Shown: piece after piece, positions 52,074 through 59,546 of the stretch | Layout of the letters: each line of letters begins with the position of its first letter | Numbering within the stretch: the stretch's first letter is position 1 | Assembly (NCBI RefSeq): GCF_007745175.1 | Contig: NZ_CP036271.1 | Coordinates: forward strand, 248,001-312,000 | Length of the DNA: 64,000 nucleotides | Direction: 5' to 3' | From: Caulifigura coniformis | GTDB lineage: Bacteria; Planctomycetota; Planctomycetia; Planctomycetales; Planctomycetaceae | The notes under the pieces: generated by a model | What the model was told of the DNA's origin: nothing | The model's database searches: none | Seen by the model: only the letters and a program-made list of their open reading frames with translations | Position numbers and translations under genes: made by a program

Positions 52074-53533
52074 ACATCATCGAAGCCATTCGTGACGAGA
52101 AGGTGTTTCGGCCGTTCCTTGAGGATGTCGAGGGAGGACTCGGCTCATGGCGAAACTGGATGGTCGCCCTCCGCGCATCGATGGGATTGCCCATCACTGC
52201 AGAGTCGTCCAAGCAGCTCATCCGTCAATGCACGGGTCGAGACCCGGACCTGCTGCCGGAAAACGGCTTCAGTACATCACTCTTTTTGACCGGAAGACGA
52301 TCAGGAAAGAGTCGCGTGGCCGCAGTAACGGCCGCGTATCAAGCGGTCTTGTCTGGTCGGGAGAAGCGTCTCTCGAAGGGTGAGCAAGGCTTGGTCGTAG
52401 TCTGCTCAGTCAGTAAGCGACAAGGCTCAATCATCAAGGGCTATACGCGGTCGATCTTCAAAACCCCACTGCTCGCTCAGGAGGTGGTTGAGGAGACCCG
52501 CGAAGGGTTCACCCTGCGGAATGGTGTCCGCATCGAAATCCTTGCCGGTGACTTTCGAACTGTCCGTGGATTCACGCTGCTTGCCGCCATCGTGGATGAA
52601 GCCGCGTTTTTCGGGACAGACGAGGAGTCGAAGGTCAAATCCGATACGGAGCTGATCCGTGCCATCAAGCCCGCGTTGGCCACGACGGGAGGCCCACTTC
52701 TGCTCACGACGAGTCCTTACGCGAGGAAAGGATTTTGCTGGGAGACGCATAAGAAGCATTGGGGCAATGACAAGGGGACCACATTGGTCTGGAACGCGGC
52801 GTCCCGCGTCATGAATCCCACCCTGCCCCAGTCTGTTATCGACGAGGCGATGCAGGACGACCTGGCCGCAGCAAAGTCCGAGTTCGGTGCGGAGTTCCGC
52901 GAGGACGTCGGAATCTGGCTTCCCCGAGCCGTCATCGAAGGGCTGGTCGTTGCCGGACGGAGGGAGCTTGCCCCTGTCCTGCGTTCGGACATGCGGTACT
53001 TCGCCTTCGCCGACCTGTCCGGTGGACGCAGTGACGACAGTGCCCTCGCCATCGCCCACCGTGAGGACCGCAAGGTCGTGGTCGACTACCTCGGACGGTG
53101 GAGACCACCGAGCAATCCGTATGACGTGATTCGTCAGATGTCCAAGGTCCTGAAGGAATACGGCATCCGGGTCATCACGGGCGACAATTATGCAGCTGAA
53201 TTCTGTGCGAGGGCTTTTGAAGCGTGCGGCATCGGCTACCTGAAGTGCCCGAAGCCGAAGTCGCAACTGTATCTCGAACTCCTGCCCCGGATGTGTTCCG
53301 GAGAGGTGGAACTCCTCGACGACGACCACCTCGTCAACCAGCTCGCCGGTCTGGAGAGACGGACCCGAAGCGGAGGCAAGGATTCGATTGACCATCCGCA
53401 CGGGGGGCACGATGACCTCGCCAACGTGATCGCGGGAGTGGCCGACCTTGCCGGGGCCAAAGTTCTGACGCTCGGTGGATTCGACCTGCTTCAAGACACC
53501 CCAGACGCATCGTTCGATTGGAGTTTCGCATGA
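52070..53533 (+). CDS. Phage terminase large subunit
   Basis: A 487-residue protein. The ATPase domain has Walker A FLTGRRSGKSRVAAV, Walker B LLAAIVDEAAFFG and coupling motif PLLLTTSPYARKG. The nuclease domain has acidic residues in YFAFADLSGGRSDDSALAIA, VITGDNYAAEF and PHGGHDDLANVIAG. It is full-length and apparently intact. It differs strongly from the terminase-like protein at 39128-40639. It would cut and translocate DNA into a procapsid, which the element itself does not appear to encode. Confidence 0.9.
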   Translation: MNIIEAIRDEKVFRPFLEDVEGGLGSWRNWMVALRASMGLPITAESSKQLIRQCTGRDPDLLPENGFSTSLFLTGRRSGKSRVAAVTAAYQAVLSGREKRLSKGEQGLVVVCSVSKRQGSIIKGYTRSIFKTPLLAQEVVEETREGFTLRNGVRIEILAGDFRTVRGFTLLAAIVDEAAFFGTDEESKVKSDTELIRAIKPALATTGGPLLLTTSPYARKGFCWETHKKHWGNDKGTTLVWNAASRVMNPTLPQSVIDEAMQDDLAAAKSEFGAEFREDVGIWLPRAVIEGLVVAGRRELAPVLRSDMRYFAFADLSGGRSDDSALAIAHREDRKVVVDYLGRWRPPSNPYDVIRQMSKVLKEYGIRVITGDNYAAEFCARAFEACGIGYLKCPKPKSQLYLELLPRMCSGEVELLDDDHLVNQLAGLERRTRSGGKDSIDHPHGGHDDLANVIAGVADLAGAKVLTLGGFDLLQDTPDASFDWSFA

Positions 53534-54012
53534 GCACCATCGTTCAACCTCCACTCACACCGCTTCAGGACTTCGACCGTCGTCACCATCTCGACACCGC
53601 AGTCCGGTTCGGTGGTGACCTGTACTTCGAGACGGGGGCCGTCCGGTCTGCAAACCGGCACGCCACGGCTGTCGTCCTTCGGGAACCGGAGTCGTTCACT
53701 GATATTGAGCGTCTGCAGAACCGAATCCAGCACCATTCCAAGATGGCCGAACGATCTGCGGCCGCACACACCGAAGCCCGTAAACGTGTCGCCAGCGAGT
53801 TCGTGACGGTCGTGGGAGACAAGGTGTGCCTCGAAACGTCCCGTCTGTTCCGTCAGACCCAGGACCAGTTCGAACACTGGAAGCGTCTCCACGCGGAAGC
53901 AGTTGCCGAACTTCACAACCTGCCGATCAACGTCCTGATTCGGGAACGGCAAGCCCGCCGTGGTGCGAACATCGAATCCATCCTGACCCCTGAACCTGCC
54001 GGAGACGAGTGA
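53530..54012 (+). CDS. Element protein of unknown function, paralogue A
   Basis: A 160-residue protein with ATGA overlap with terL. It contains DFDRRHHLDTAVRFGGDLYF followed by ETGAVRSANRH, then a helical middle (LQNRIQHHSKMAERSAAAHT) and a charged C-terminus. The same pattern occurs in the next protein, so the two are tandem paralogues. Position after terL is where portal or head genes usually lie, but size and sequence do not fit a portal. Confidence 0.6.
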   Translation: MSTIVQPPLTPLQDFDRRHHLDTAVRFGGDLYFETGAVRSANRHATAVVLREPESFTDIERLQNRIQHHSKMAERSAAAHTEARKRVASEFVTVVGDKVCLETSRLFRQTQDQFEHWKRLHAEAVAELHNLPINVLIRERQARRGANIESILTPEPAGDE

Positions 54013-54491
54013 TGCAAGAGTCCGTGAAACAGTTCGACATCGAGAACGACATCGACACCGCCATCCTGCACAACGGCTGGTACTACTTCAAAACGGGAAA
54101 CATCCGGTCCAACACCACCCCCTCCAACGAGGCGATCATGTATCGCCCGCCGACGGGTCTTGAACGGGTGAACAATCAGTTGATCTATGCGCGCACTCTC
54201 GCACAGATCGCCCGGAAGGCATTCCTCGACCTCAAGAACAGGTTCGTCGACGAAGCCATCGCGGCCACCAAACCCGAGGGCACGCTGTGCACGAATCCGC
54301 AGGTCGCATACGAGCAGTTGAAGCAACTCAAGCAGGTCTACGAGGAGCGTCTGGAACAGTACCGGGAAGTCGAGCAGCAGTACGAACGGCTTCCCGAGAT
54401 CCAGAGACAGCGATCCAGCGAACGTGCCATCGCCGCTGAGAAGCAGCGAGTCAACGACTACCTGCAGGCCCTTCGTAGCATCCGCGTCTGA
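54012..54491 (+). CDS. Element protein of unknown function, paralogue B
   Basis: A 159-residue protein whose ATG overlaps the last base of the preceding stop. Its N-terminus QFDIENDIDTAILHNGWYYF followed by KTGNIRSNT matches paralogue A at Phe-Asp, Asp-Thr-Ala, Tyr-Phe, Thr-Gly and Arg-Ser. The C-terminal half is a strongly predicted coiled coil (EQLKQLKQVYEERLEQYREV, EQQYERLPEIQRQR). It may form hetero-oligomers with paralogue A. Confidence 0.6.
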   Translation: MQESVKQFDIENDIDTAILHNGWYYFKTGNIRSNTTPSNEAIMYRPPTGLERVNNQLIYARTLAQIARKAFLDLKNRFVDEAIAATKPEGTLCTNPQVAYEQLKQLKQVYEERLEQYREVEQQYERLPEIQRQRSSERAIAAEKQRVNDYLQALRSIRV

Positions 54492-54531
54492 CCCCTCACC
54501 AGTTCCCACGTCCGATTCAGGAGTCCTTTCG

Positions 54532-54858
54532 ATGTCCACGTTCCAGATGGTCCACAACGCCGAGCAGCCCAGGTCAAACGAGGCCTTCGTGCCGGATTAC
54601 ATCATGCAGGCCCAGAATCCGAACTACGCACAGACGGCACTGCGGAACTTCGGGGCCTATGTGCACAACCAGACGCCCCCCGTGTCCAACGCGGGCACGC
54701 TGGAACCACTTCCCTTACCTGTCATGAACTTCGAACGCGAGGACGCCCCCAGCGACTCGCGGGAAACGGGGTGTGGTTGCGGTGGTCACCAGCCCACCCG
54801 CAACGCTGCAGCCCCTCAGTTCGCTCCACTGCCCGTTCCGGTGATGTCCTTCAAATGA
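54532..54858 (+). CDS. Small element protein with repeated PLPxPVM motif
   Basis: A 108-residue protein preceded by AGGAG. It has low predicted structure, a repeated short motif (LEPLPLPVMNF and FAPLPVPVMSF) and a Cys-rich GCGCGG segment between the copies. It overlaps the DUF2213 gene by ATGA. No family is recognised; it may be a scaffold or a peptide bound by a partner protein. Confidence 0.55.
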   Translation: MSTFQMVHNAEQPRSNEAFVPDYIMQAQNPNYAQTALRNFGAYVHNQTPPVSNAGTLEPLPLPVMNFEREDAPSDSRETGCGCGGHQPTRNAAAPQFAPLPVPVMSFK

Positions 54859-55541
54859 GCCGGGTCATCACGAAGCAACTGGAGAACCGCCCGCACTTCG
54901 TTACGGAATGCACTCTTCTCGTTGAGGGCATTCATAACGGTTCTGGTGGTCCCCTCTACTACCCTGCAGATGAGCTGCAGCGGTCGGCACCACGCTGGAA
55001 CGGAATCCCGATTGTGCTCTACCACCCCGTTGTGAATGGGGTGGGAGTTTCCGCAATGTCTCCGGAGGTGTTCACCAACCGCCGCGTCGGATTCTGCTTC
55101 GGTGCCCGGATGATCGGGAATCGGCTGGTCGCTGATGCGTGGCTGGATGTGGAACGACTGCAGATCGTCGACTACGACCTCTTCGTCCAACTCAACAAGG
55201 GTGAGGGGCCCATTGAGGTGAGCACGGGCCTGTTCACGTCCAACTCGCCGGAGCGGGGAATCTTCAACGGCGTTGCGTACACGGCCGTCGCCAGAACGCA
55301 TCTCCCGGATCACCTCGCCCTCCTTCCCGGCCAGGTTGGGGCATGTTCAGTCGACGCCGGTTGCGGGTTGCTGCGGAACTCGGAGAACCGGGAACTGGAT
55401 CAGTTCGACCACCTTGCGGAAATCTTCCCATTCCTGAACGACGTGTATGAGCCGGAGACCGACGATGCCCAGAGCGAAGAAGCCGCGGAGGAAGACGAGA
55501 TCGTCGCGTACTACTTCGGCTCGGGTGGTGCCCCGATCTAG
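54855..55541 (+). CDS. DUF2213 prohead-protease-like protein
   Basis: A 228-residue protein resembling phage DUF2213 proteins, which are thought to be prohead proteases or scaffold fusions. It has the early segment YYPADELQRSAPRWNGIPIV, the core GEGPIEVSTGLFTS and the closing pattern RTHLPDHLALLPGQVGACSV. The acidic C-terminus (EAAEEDEIVAYYFG) would fit a scaffold-like tail. In a full prophage it would lie between terminase/portal and capsid; here no capsid gene follows. Confidence 0.72.
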   Translation: MSRVITKQLENRPHFVTECTLLVEGIHNGSGGPLYYPADELQRSAPRWNGIPIVLYHPVVNGVGVSAMSPEVFTNRRVGFCFGARMIGNRLVADAWLDVERLQIVDYDLFVQLNKGEGPIEVSTGLFTSNSPERGIFNGVAYTAVARTHLPDHLALLPGQVGACSVDAGCGLLRNSENRELDQFDHLAEIFPFLNDVYEPETDDAQSEEAAEEDEIVAYYFGSGGAPI

Positions 55542-55551
55542 CTCAACGATC

Positions 55552-55737
55552 ATGTCGCCGCGTAAGAAGCCACCGGTCCCACCCCCGCTGGACTTCTCGG
55601 ACTTGGACATCGGTCCGAACCCGTTCGGGGAAGACGACGTGTCCTTTGAAGAACTTGCATCAGAGGCGATGCGTGCCGAACAGATGATGATGAAGCAATT
55701 GGAGGCCCTGTTCCAACCTCTCCTGCATCGGAAGTGA
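55552..55737 (+). CDS. Small acidic protein downstream of DUF2213
   Basis: A 61-residue protein (MSPRKKPPVPPPLDFSDLDI ... RAEQMMMKQLEALFQPLLHR). A Pro-rich start is followed by an acidic segment and a C-terminal amphipathic helix. It lies 10 bp after the DUF2213 stop on the same strand, so it is probably co-transcribed. No family is recognised. A 257-bp gap to the integrase start follows and holds nothing else that I can support. Confidence 0.45.
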   Translation: MSPRKKPPVPPPLDFSDLDIGPNPFGEDDVSFEELASEAMRAEQMMMKQLEALFQPLLHRK

Positions 55738-55994
55738 TCCGGCAGCGGACCGGGGAGAAAAGACGACACGCGGTTCGGTGGTTGACGCGTGTCGTGGTGA
55801 AGTAACACGTGCCTCTCCCCGGTCCGTTTCGTTGTGATCAACCCGGTGGCTACGTGACCATTTGGGTCCATAGGGAACGGCAGGTTCGGATTCATGCCCC
55901 GAACCGCAGCGTCTCCGGTCATCCCACTCTGCCGGAGACGCTGCCGCCGCCCCCTGATACAACCGTGACGACAGCAGTGGGCAAGGAGTGGGAC

Positions 55995-57572
55995 GTGGCG
56001 AAGCTCAGATTCGGGGCGCTGATTCGCGTATCAACTGAAAAGCAAGAGAAGCTGGGAGAGTCTCTACGGACCCAGAGGGCTGACGCGGAACGCAACGTCA
56101 AAGACATGGGCGGGACGGTTGCCGGGTGGTACGGCGGACAGGAACACGCCACACCGGGCTTCGAGAAGAAGGAACTGGACCGTCTCATCCTCGACGCCAC
56201 CAAGGGCAGGTTCGACGCGGTGATCGTCGCGCACGCGGACAGGTGGTCCCGAGACAACGTGAAGTCCAAGGAGGGTCTGCAGGTTCTCAAGAAGCACCGG
56301 GTCCGGTTCTTCGTCGGCAAGTTCGAGTACGACCTGTTCAATCCCACTCACCAATTCTTCCTCGGCATGACGGCCGAGATTGGTCAGCTGCACGCCAGCA
56401 CTCAGAACCAGAAGTCCATCGAGAACCGGATCGCCAGGGCCAAGAGGGGGTTGCCGACCACCGGAAAACTGCCCTACGGCCGGACGTTTGACCGGAAGTC
56501 GGAGAAGTGGGGCATTGATAAGGAGAAGCAGAAGGTCATCGCCGAGGCGGCACGTCGATATCTGGACGGGGCATCGATGGCAGACCTTGCCAAGAAGTAC
56601 GGCATGAACCACTCCAATTTGCACAAGGTGTTGATGCAGCGGTGCGGTCCGGAATGGGAAATGGAGTTCACGGCGCCGGAGTTCAACATCCACGAGAAGG
56701 TCATCGTCCAAATCCCGCAACTGTTGGACGCGAAGACAATCAAGGCCCTGAAGAAGCGAGCCTCTGCCAACAAAACGTATCTGCATCAGGCGGCGAACGA
56801 CCGTTACCTCCTGAGTGGATTCGTCTTCTGTGAGCAGTGCGGCTACACCCTGTTCGGTCAGACGAATCACAACGGGCACCGCTACTACCGTCACTCCCGC
56901 AAGGACGGTGCGTTGAACTGCGCCTACGACCCCCGTCCGTGGGTGCGTGCGGACGAACTGGAGAAGGCGGTTGTCGAGAGCCTGTTCCGGACATTTGGGA
57001 ATCCGGTTGCCGTCGAGAAGGCCATTGAGGAGGCGACCCCCAACCTCGACAAAGTCCGCAAGGTTCAGCAGCAGATTGTCGAGATTGACGAGGACCTGAA
57101 GAAGATCGCCACCGGACGAGACAAGGTTCTGGATCTCGTCGTCAATGATGCCATCAGTGACCACGACGGCCAGGAAAAGCTACGGGACTTAAAATCCCGG
57201 GAGGCTCGTCTCAAAGAGGAACGGGAGCGCCTCTGCACCAGCATCGGTTCGCTGCCGTCTGCAGACGCCGTGCGTGATGCCGCCAAACGGATCGCCGCGT
57301 CGTTCAACGACGGTTATCCGACCGCATCAGAGTCAAGGATGATGCACAAAATCACGTTGGCCAACTTCGACGTGGAACGCATGTCGGTGGAGGACCGTCG
57401 CTCGCTGGTCCGGTCCACATTCGACGGCACGCTCGCCAACGGCCGTCCGATGGGCGTCTACATCACTGCCGTTGAAGGTGAGCAAGACCACCGCAGGAAA
57501 CAGTGGCAATTCACTCTGAAGGGACATGTTGTCGATGGAATTACAGCAGTAGCTCGTCGTGCTTACCATTGA
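55995..57572 (+). CDS. Large serine recombinase (integrase of the element)
   Basis: A 525-residue protein. The GTG at 55995 with AAGGAG upstream is preferred; the frame upstream to 55809 is low quality. The N-terminal catalytic domain is [20 protein letters not shown] with the nucleophilic Ser, then [12 protein letters not shown]. The recombinase domain contains [17 protein letters not shown], and the zinc ribbon [13 protein letters not shown]...LNCAYDP lies near residue 280. A coiled-coil region ([20 protein letters not shown]) and C-terminal domain follow. It would catalyse attP x attB integration. Its stop codon TGA uses the crossover T plus host GA, so the ending depends on the integrated state. 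Confidence 0.92.
   Translation: MAKLRFGALIRVSTEKQEKLGESLRTQRADAERNVKDMGGTVAGWYGGQEHATPGFEKKELDRLILDATKGRFDAVIVAHADRWSRDNVKSKEGLQVLKKHRVRFFVGKFEYDLFNPTHQFFLGMTAEIGQLHASTQNQKSIENRIARAKRGLPTTGKLPYGRTFDRKSEKWGIDKEKQKVIAEAARRYLDGASMADLAKKYGMNHSNLHKVLMQRCGPEWEMEFTAPEFNIHEKVIVQIPQLLDAKTIKALKKRASANKTYLHQAANDRYLLSGFVFCEQCGYTLFGQTNHNGHRYYRHSRKDGALNCAYDPRPWVRADELEKAVVESLFRTFGNPVAVEKAIEEATPNLDKVRKVQQQIVEIDEDLKKIATGRDKVLDLVVNDAISDHDGQEKLRDLKSREARLKEERERLCTSIGSLPSADAVRDAAKRIAASFNDGYPTASESRMMHKITLANFDVERMSVEDRRSLVRSTFDGTLANGRPMGVYITAVEGEQDHRRKQWQFTLKGHVVDGITAVARRAYH
57569..57570. other. attR crossover dinucleotide (TT)
   Basis: The right junction reads GCTTACCA-TT-GACAAGGC. Bases to the left belong to the integrase gene and those to the right to yjbQ. 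The flanks next to TT differ from those at 45189-45190, so the shared core is exactly two bases. Confidence 0.8.
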
Positions 57573-57693
57573 CAAGGCACAACCCCTCCCGGATGCCGCT
57601 CGCCCGCAGTTCGTCCTGGATCAGCGGCGTGATGTTCAGGAACCCCATCCGCTCGGGGAGTTCGAGGGTGAGATGGCGGGTGTGGGATTTCAT
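57571..57693 (-). pseudogene. yjbQ: yjbQ, N-terminal part, cut by the element
   Basis: The first 41 codons of Yjb[21 protein letters not shown], then [21 protein letters not shown], matching the family's opening strands and helix. It stops at the junction, and the next codon (AAT here, AAC in the left part) is the Asn shared with the C-terminal fragment. It begins 37 bp after the stop of the coiled-coil gene, so yjbQ was probably expressed with it. Confidence 0.85.
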
Positions 57694-57730
57694 GGGAGTT
57701 GCCACTCACAACAAACAGGACGGGCGATTC

Positions 57731-58504
57731 TCAGTGGAAGGGCATGTCCGGATCAAACTTCTCGACAACAAACACTGTCTGTAATCCGGCCGCGGGGACC
57801 TCGAGTTGCGTGGTCCCAGTGACGACGGCAGTGAACGTGATTGAAAAGCATTCCTTTTCACGCAGTTCCTCGCCATCGTCTGATTTATCAACACCGACGA
57901 AGACAACCGATTTCGACTCGATGATGCGATCGTATCCGAAACCATCATGGACGGAGTGACAACCGAGAAACGCCCCTGCCTCCAGCTTCCGCTGGCAGCG
58001 GATTGACTCTCCCGCATGATTTCCGAAAGAGCAGATACCCACTTCACCGACCTGGCCAACTGCAAGACGCGACCAGTCCAACGGCATCAAGGGTTGTTTC
58101 CGCTCCAGAGCTTCTCGCTTCACCAGCATCGGCAAACCACTCACGTGCGGGCCCAACGACTCACGCTGCCCCCTTCTGGCTTTCACTCGTTTCAGTTCGG
58201 CTTCTAGAGTTGCAATCTCGTCCCTTGAGGTCTCGATCAATCTCTTGCGTGTGGCAAGTCGCGGTTCCTGATTGGCCTGGATGCGTCGTTGCCTTGCATC
58301 ATCCAGCTTCGACTCAATGATTTTCCGATATTCCTCAGGGCGCTGAGTCTGCACGAACTTCGCACGTGATTCCTGAACGGCCTTTGCGACCGCCTCGGGT
58401 GTCGGTCGGTCGTCGCCCCTCGCGCCCGCACTCGACAGTGCGACGACGACGATGAGCCCGAGAACGCCCAGGCAATTGGGAGCCGGAAGGCTGGACGGTG
58501 GCAT
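57731..58504 (-). CDS. Exported coiled-coil protein of unknown function
   Basis: A 257-residue protein. The start at 58504 gives a signal peptide (LGVLGLIVVVALSSAGARG). The N-terminal half is a Lys/Glu/Arg-rich coiled coil (QESRAKFVQTQRPEEYRKII, KRLIETSRDEIATLEAELK). The C-terminal half is a beta-rich domain (LAVGQVGEVGICSFGNHAGE, VVFVGVDKSDDGEELREKE, TVFVVEKFDPDMPFH). No family is recognised. Longer frames to 58963 run into repeat sequence. Confidence 0.6.
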   Translation of the reverse strand: MPPSSLPAPNCLGVLGLIVVVALSSAGARGDDRPTPEAVAKAVQESRAKFVQTQRPEEYRKIIESKLDDARQRRIQANQEPRLATRKRLIETSRDEIATLEAELKRVKARRGQRESLGPHVSGLPMLVKREALERKQPLMPLDWSRLAVGQVGEVGICSFGNHAGESIRCQRKLEAGAFLGCHSVHDGFGYDRIIESKSVVFVGVDKSDDGEELREKECFSITFTAVVTGTTQLEVPAAGLQTVFVVEKFDPDMPFH

Positions 58505-58820
58505 GAAACGAACGCGAGAAGATGCGTTTCCGAGTCTATCCATCGGATCTCTTTCCATTCCGCGTCTTGTTATCGATGGCGACGGACCAAATTCGCGTCC
58601 GCTGATTCTCGGCATCTCGAAGGACAGTGATGATGAATTGCGATTCGCGATCATCGATGGCGGAGTCACCATTTCCGTGCTTGAGACCAGCGGAGATACA
58701 TTCTTCCGACGCAATGACTGGCAAAAAGGTTCCGAAAACCAGCTGCTCGCTCCTTCGCTCCGCTCAGTCCGGCCACCGGCCACCGCCCACCCGGCTGCGG
58801 CGGGTTTGATGGAAAGGTGA
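58503..58820 (+). CDS. Doubtful small ORF divergent from the coiled-coil gene
   Basis: A 105-residue frame. Part of it has ordinary protein composition (RLVIDGDGPNSRPLILGISK, DSDDELRFAIIDGGVTISVL), but its start overlaps the start of the minus-strand gene and its end runs into repeat DNA. There is no ribosome-binding site. It may be a chance frame or a gene remnant. Confidence 0.2.
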   Translation: MKRTREDAFPSLSIGSLSIPRLVIDGDGPNSRPLILGISKDSDDELRFAIIDGGVTISVLETSGDTFFRRNDWQKGSENQLLAPSLRSVRPPATAHPAAAGLMER

Positions 58821-59063
58821 CGAGGTCGACCACGGAGGCACGGGGGACACGGAGACGCACGGAGGGAGTGAGATGGGCAACGTGTGGCGAGGGCGACGAG
58901 AGATGTCGGGCGGAGCGGGGCTCGACGCGGGAACGGGCCGGGGCGATTCTGGCGGCTTGCCAAGCCCCGGTGGCGGAGCGTGTTCTTTCGGGCGGATGGG
59001 GGAGGCTGGTCGCGCCAGGTGCCACTGGCAGACGTCTTCTGGGTTCCACCTGGAAGTCACTTC

Positions 59064-59110
59064 GGGTGCCACTGGCCTGCTTGCAGCCAGTGCGAGCGTT
59101 GCCGAGGCCT
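59064..59110 (+). repeat. Dispersed hairpin repeat CACTGG...CCAGTG, copy 1
   Basis: The core CTGCTTGCAGCCAGTGCGA is followed by GCGTTGCCGAG; CACTGG and CCAGTG close a hairpin. Related copies are at 59286-59334 and 62535-62580. The 1042-bp stretch 58505-59546 is made largely of such repeat-like DNA, including CACGGAGGCACGGG and ACACGGAGACGCACGG near 58830-58865, and holds no supportable gene apart from the doubtful one above. Confidence 0.7.
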
Positions 59111-59285
59111 GCCACGTCAAACCGGCCGTGTGGCACGCCCTGCCAAGGGCGTGGTCGCGAGCCAGGACGACGTCAGAGTCCACATGGCACACCTCTTGGC
59201 GCCCTGGAGTCCTGGCGGTTTCTCTTCGTTCCACACATTCAACCGACTCTCCCCCGCCTCGTGAGCCCTTCGCGGCCGGTGGCGC

Positions 59286-59334
59286 CGGGTGCCCCTGGCC
59301 TGCTTGCAGCCAGTGCGAACATTGCCGAGCCCGT
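59286..59334 (+). repeat. Dispersed hairpin repeat, copy 2
   Basis: It contains CTGGCCTGCTTGCAGCCAGT followed by GCGAACATTGCCGAGCCCG, closely matching copy 1 in the same orientation about 220 bp away. Confidence 0.7.
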
Positions 59335-59546
59335 CTTTCATCGTCCGTGGGCGGCCCCGATGGCTGACAATCGGGCCCGCGGAGCGGTAAGAGGCCGTTT
59401 GCAGAGGACAGCCGTCCGTGAAGGCAACCCCTTCGCCACATCCGGCTCCGAAGCAACACGGCGCAACCCGATTGAGGCGACAGCCCGGCAACCGATGGGA
59501 GCCGGTTCCAGATGATGCGAGAACTGACCGATCGAATCGAAATCGA

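Larger units (their letters stand above)
45191..57570. mobile_element. 12.38-kb serine-integrase element inserted in yjbQ (phage-satellite-like)
   Basis: The boundaries come from the split host gene. The right yjbQ fragment ends and the left one resumes at the same codon, with only TT common to both junctions, which is typical of large serine integrases. The large serine recombinase lies at the right end. Cargo includes a glycosyltransferase-like gene, a divergent serine recombinase, a TIR-like protein, a DUF3102 protein, a resolvase, TerS- and TerL-like genes, a DUF2213 gene and several unknown genes. The part around 47300-48450 is visibly more AT-rich than the host. No portal, major capsid, tail, replication-initiator or conjugation gene was recognised. 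Confidence 0.85.

Noticed and set aside
57503-57959. Small plus-strand frames around the right junction
   Set aside because: They are antisense to the yjbQ fragment and the coiled-coil gene.
58764-59515. Several 100-230-codon frames on both strands
   Set aside because: They translate the dispersed repeats and change frame at each copy.
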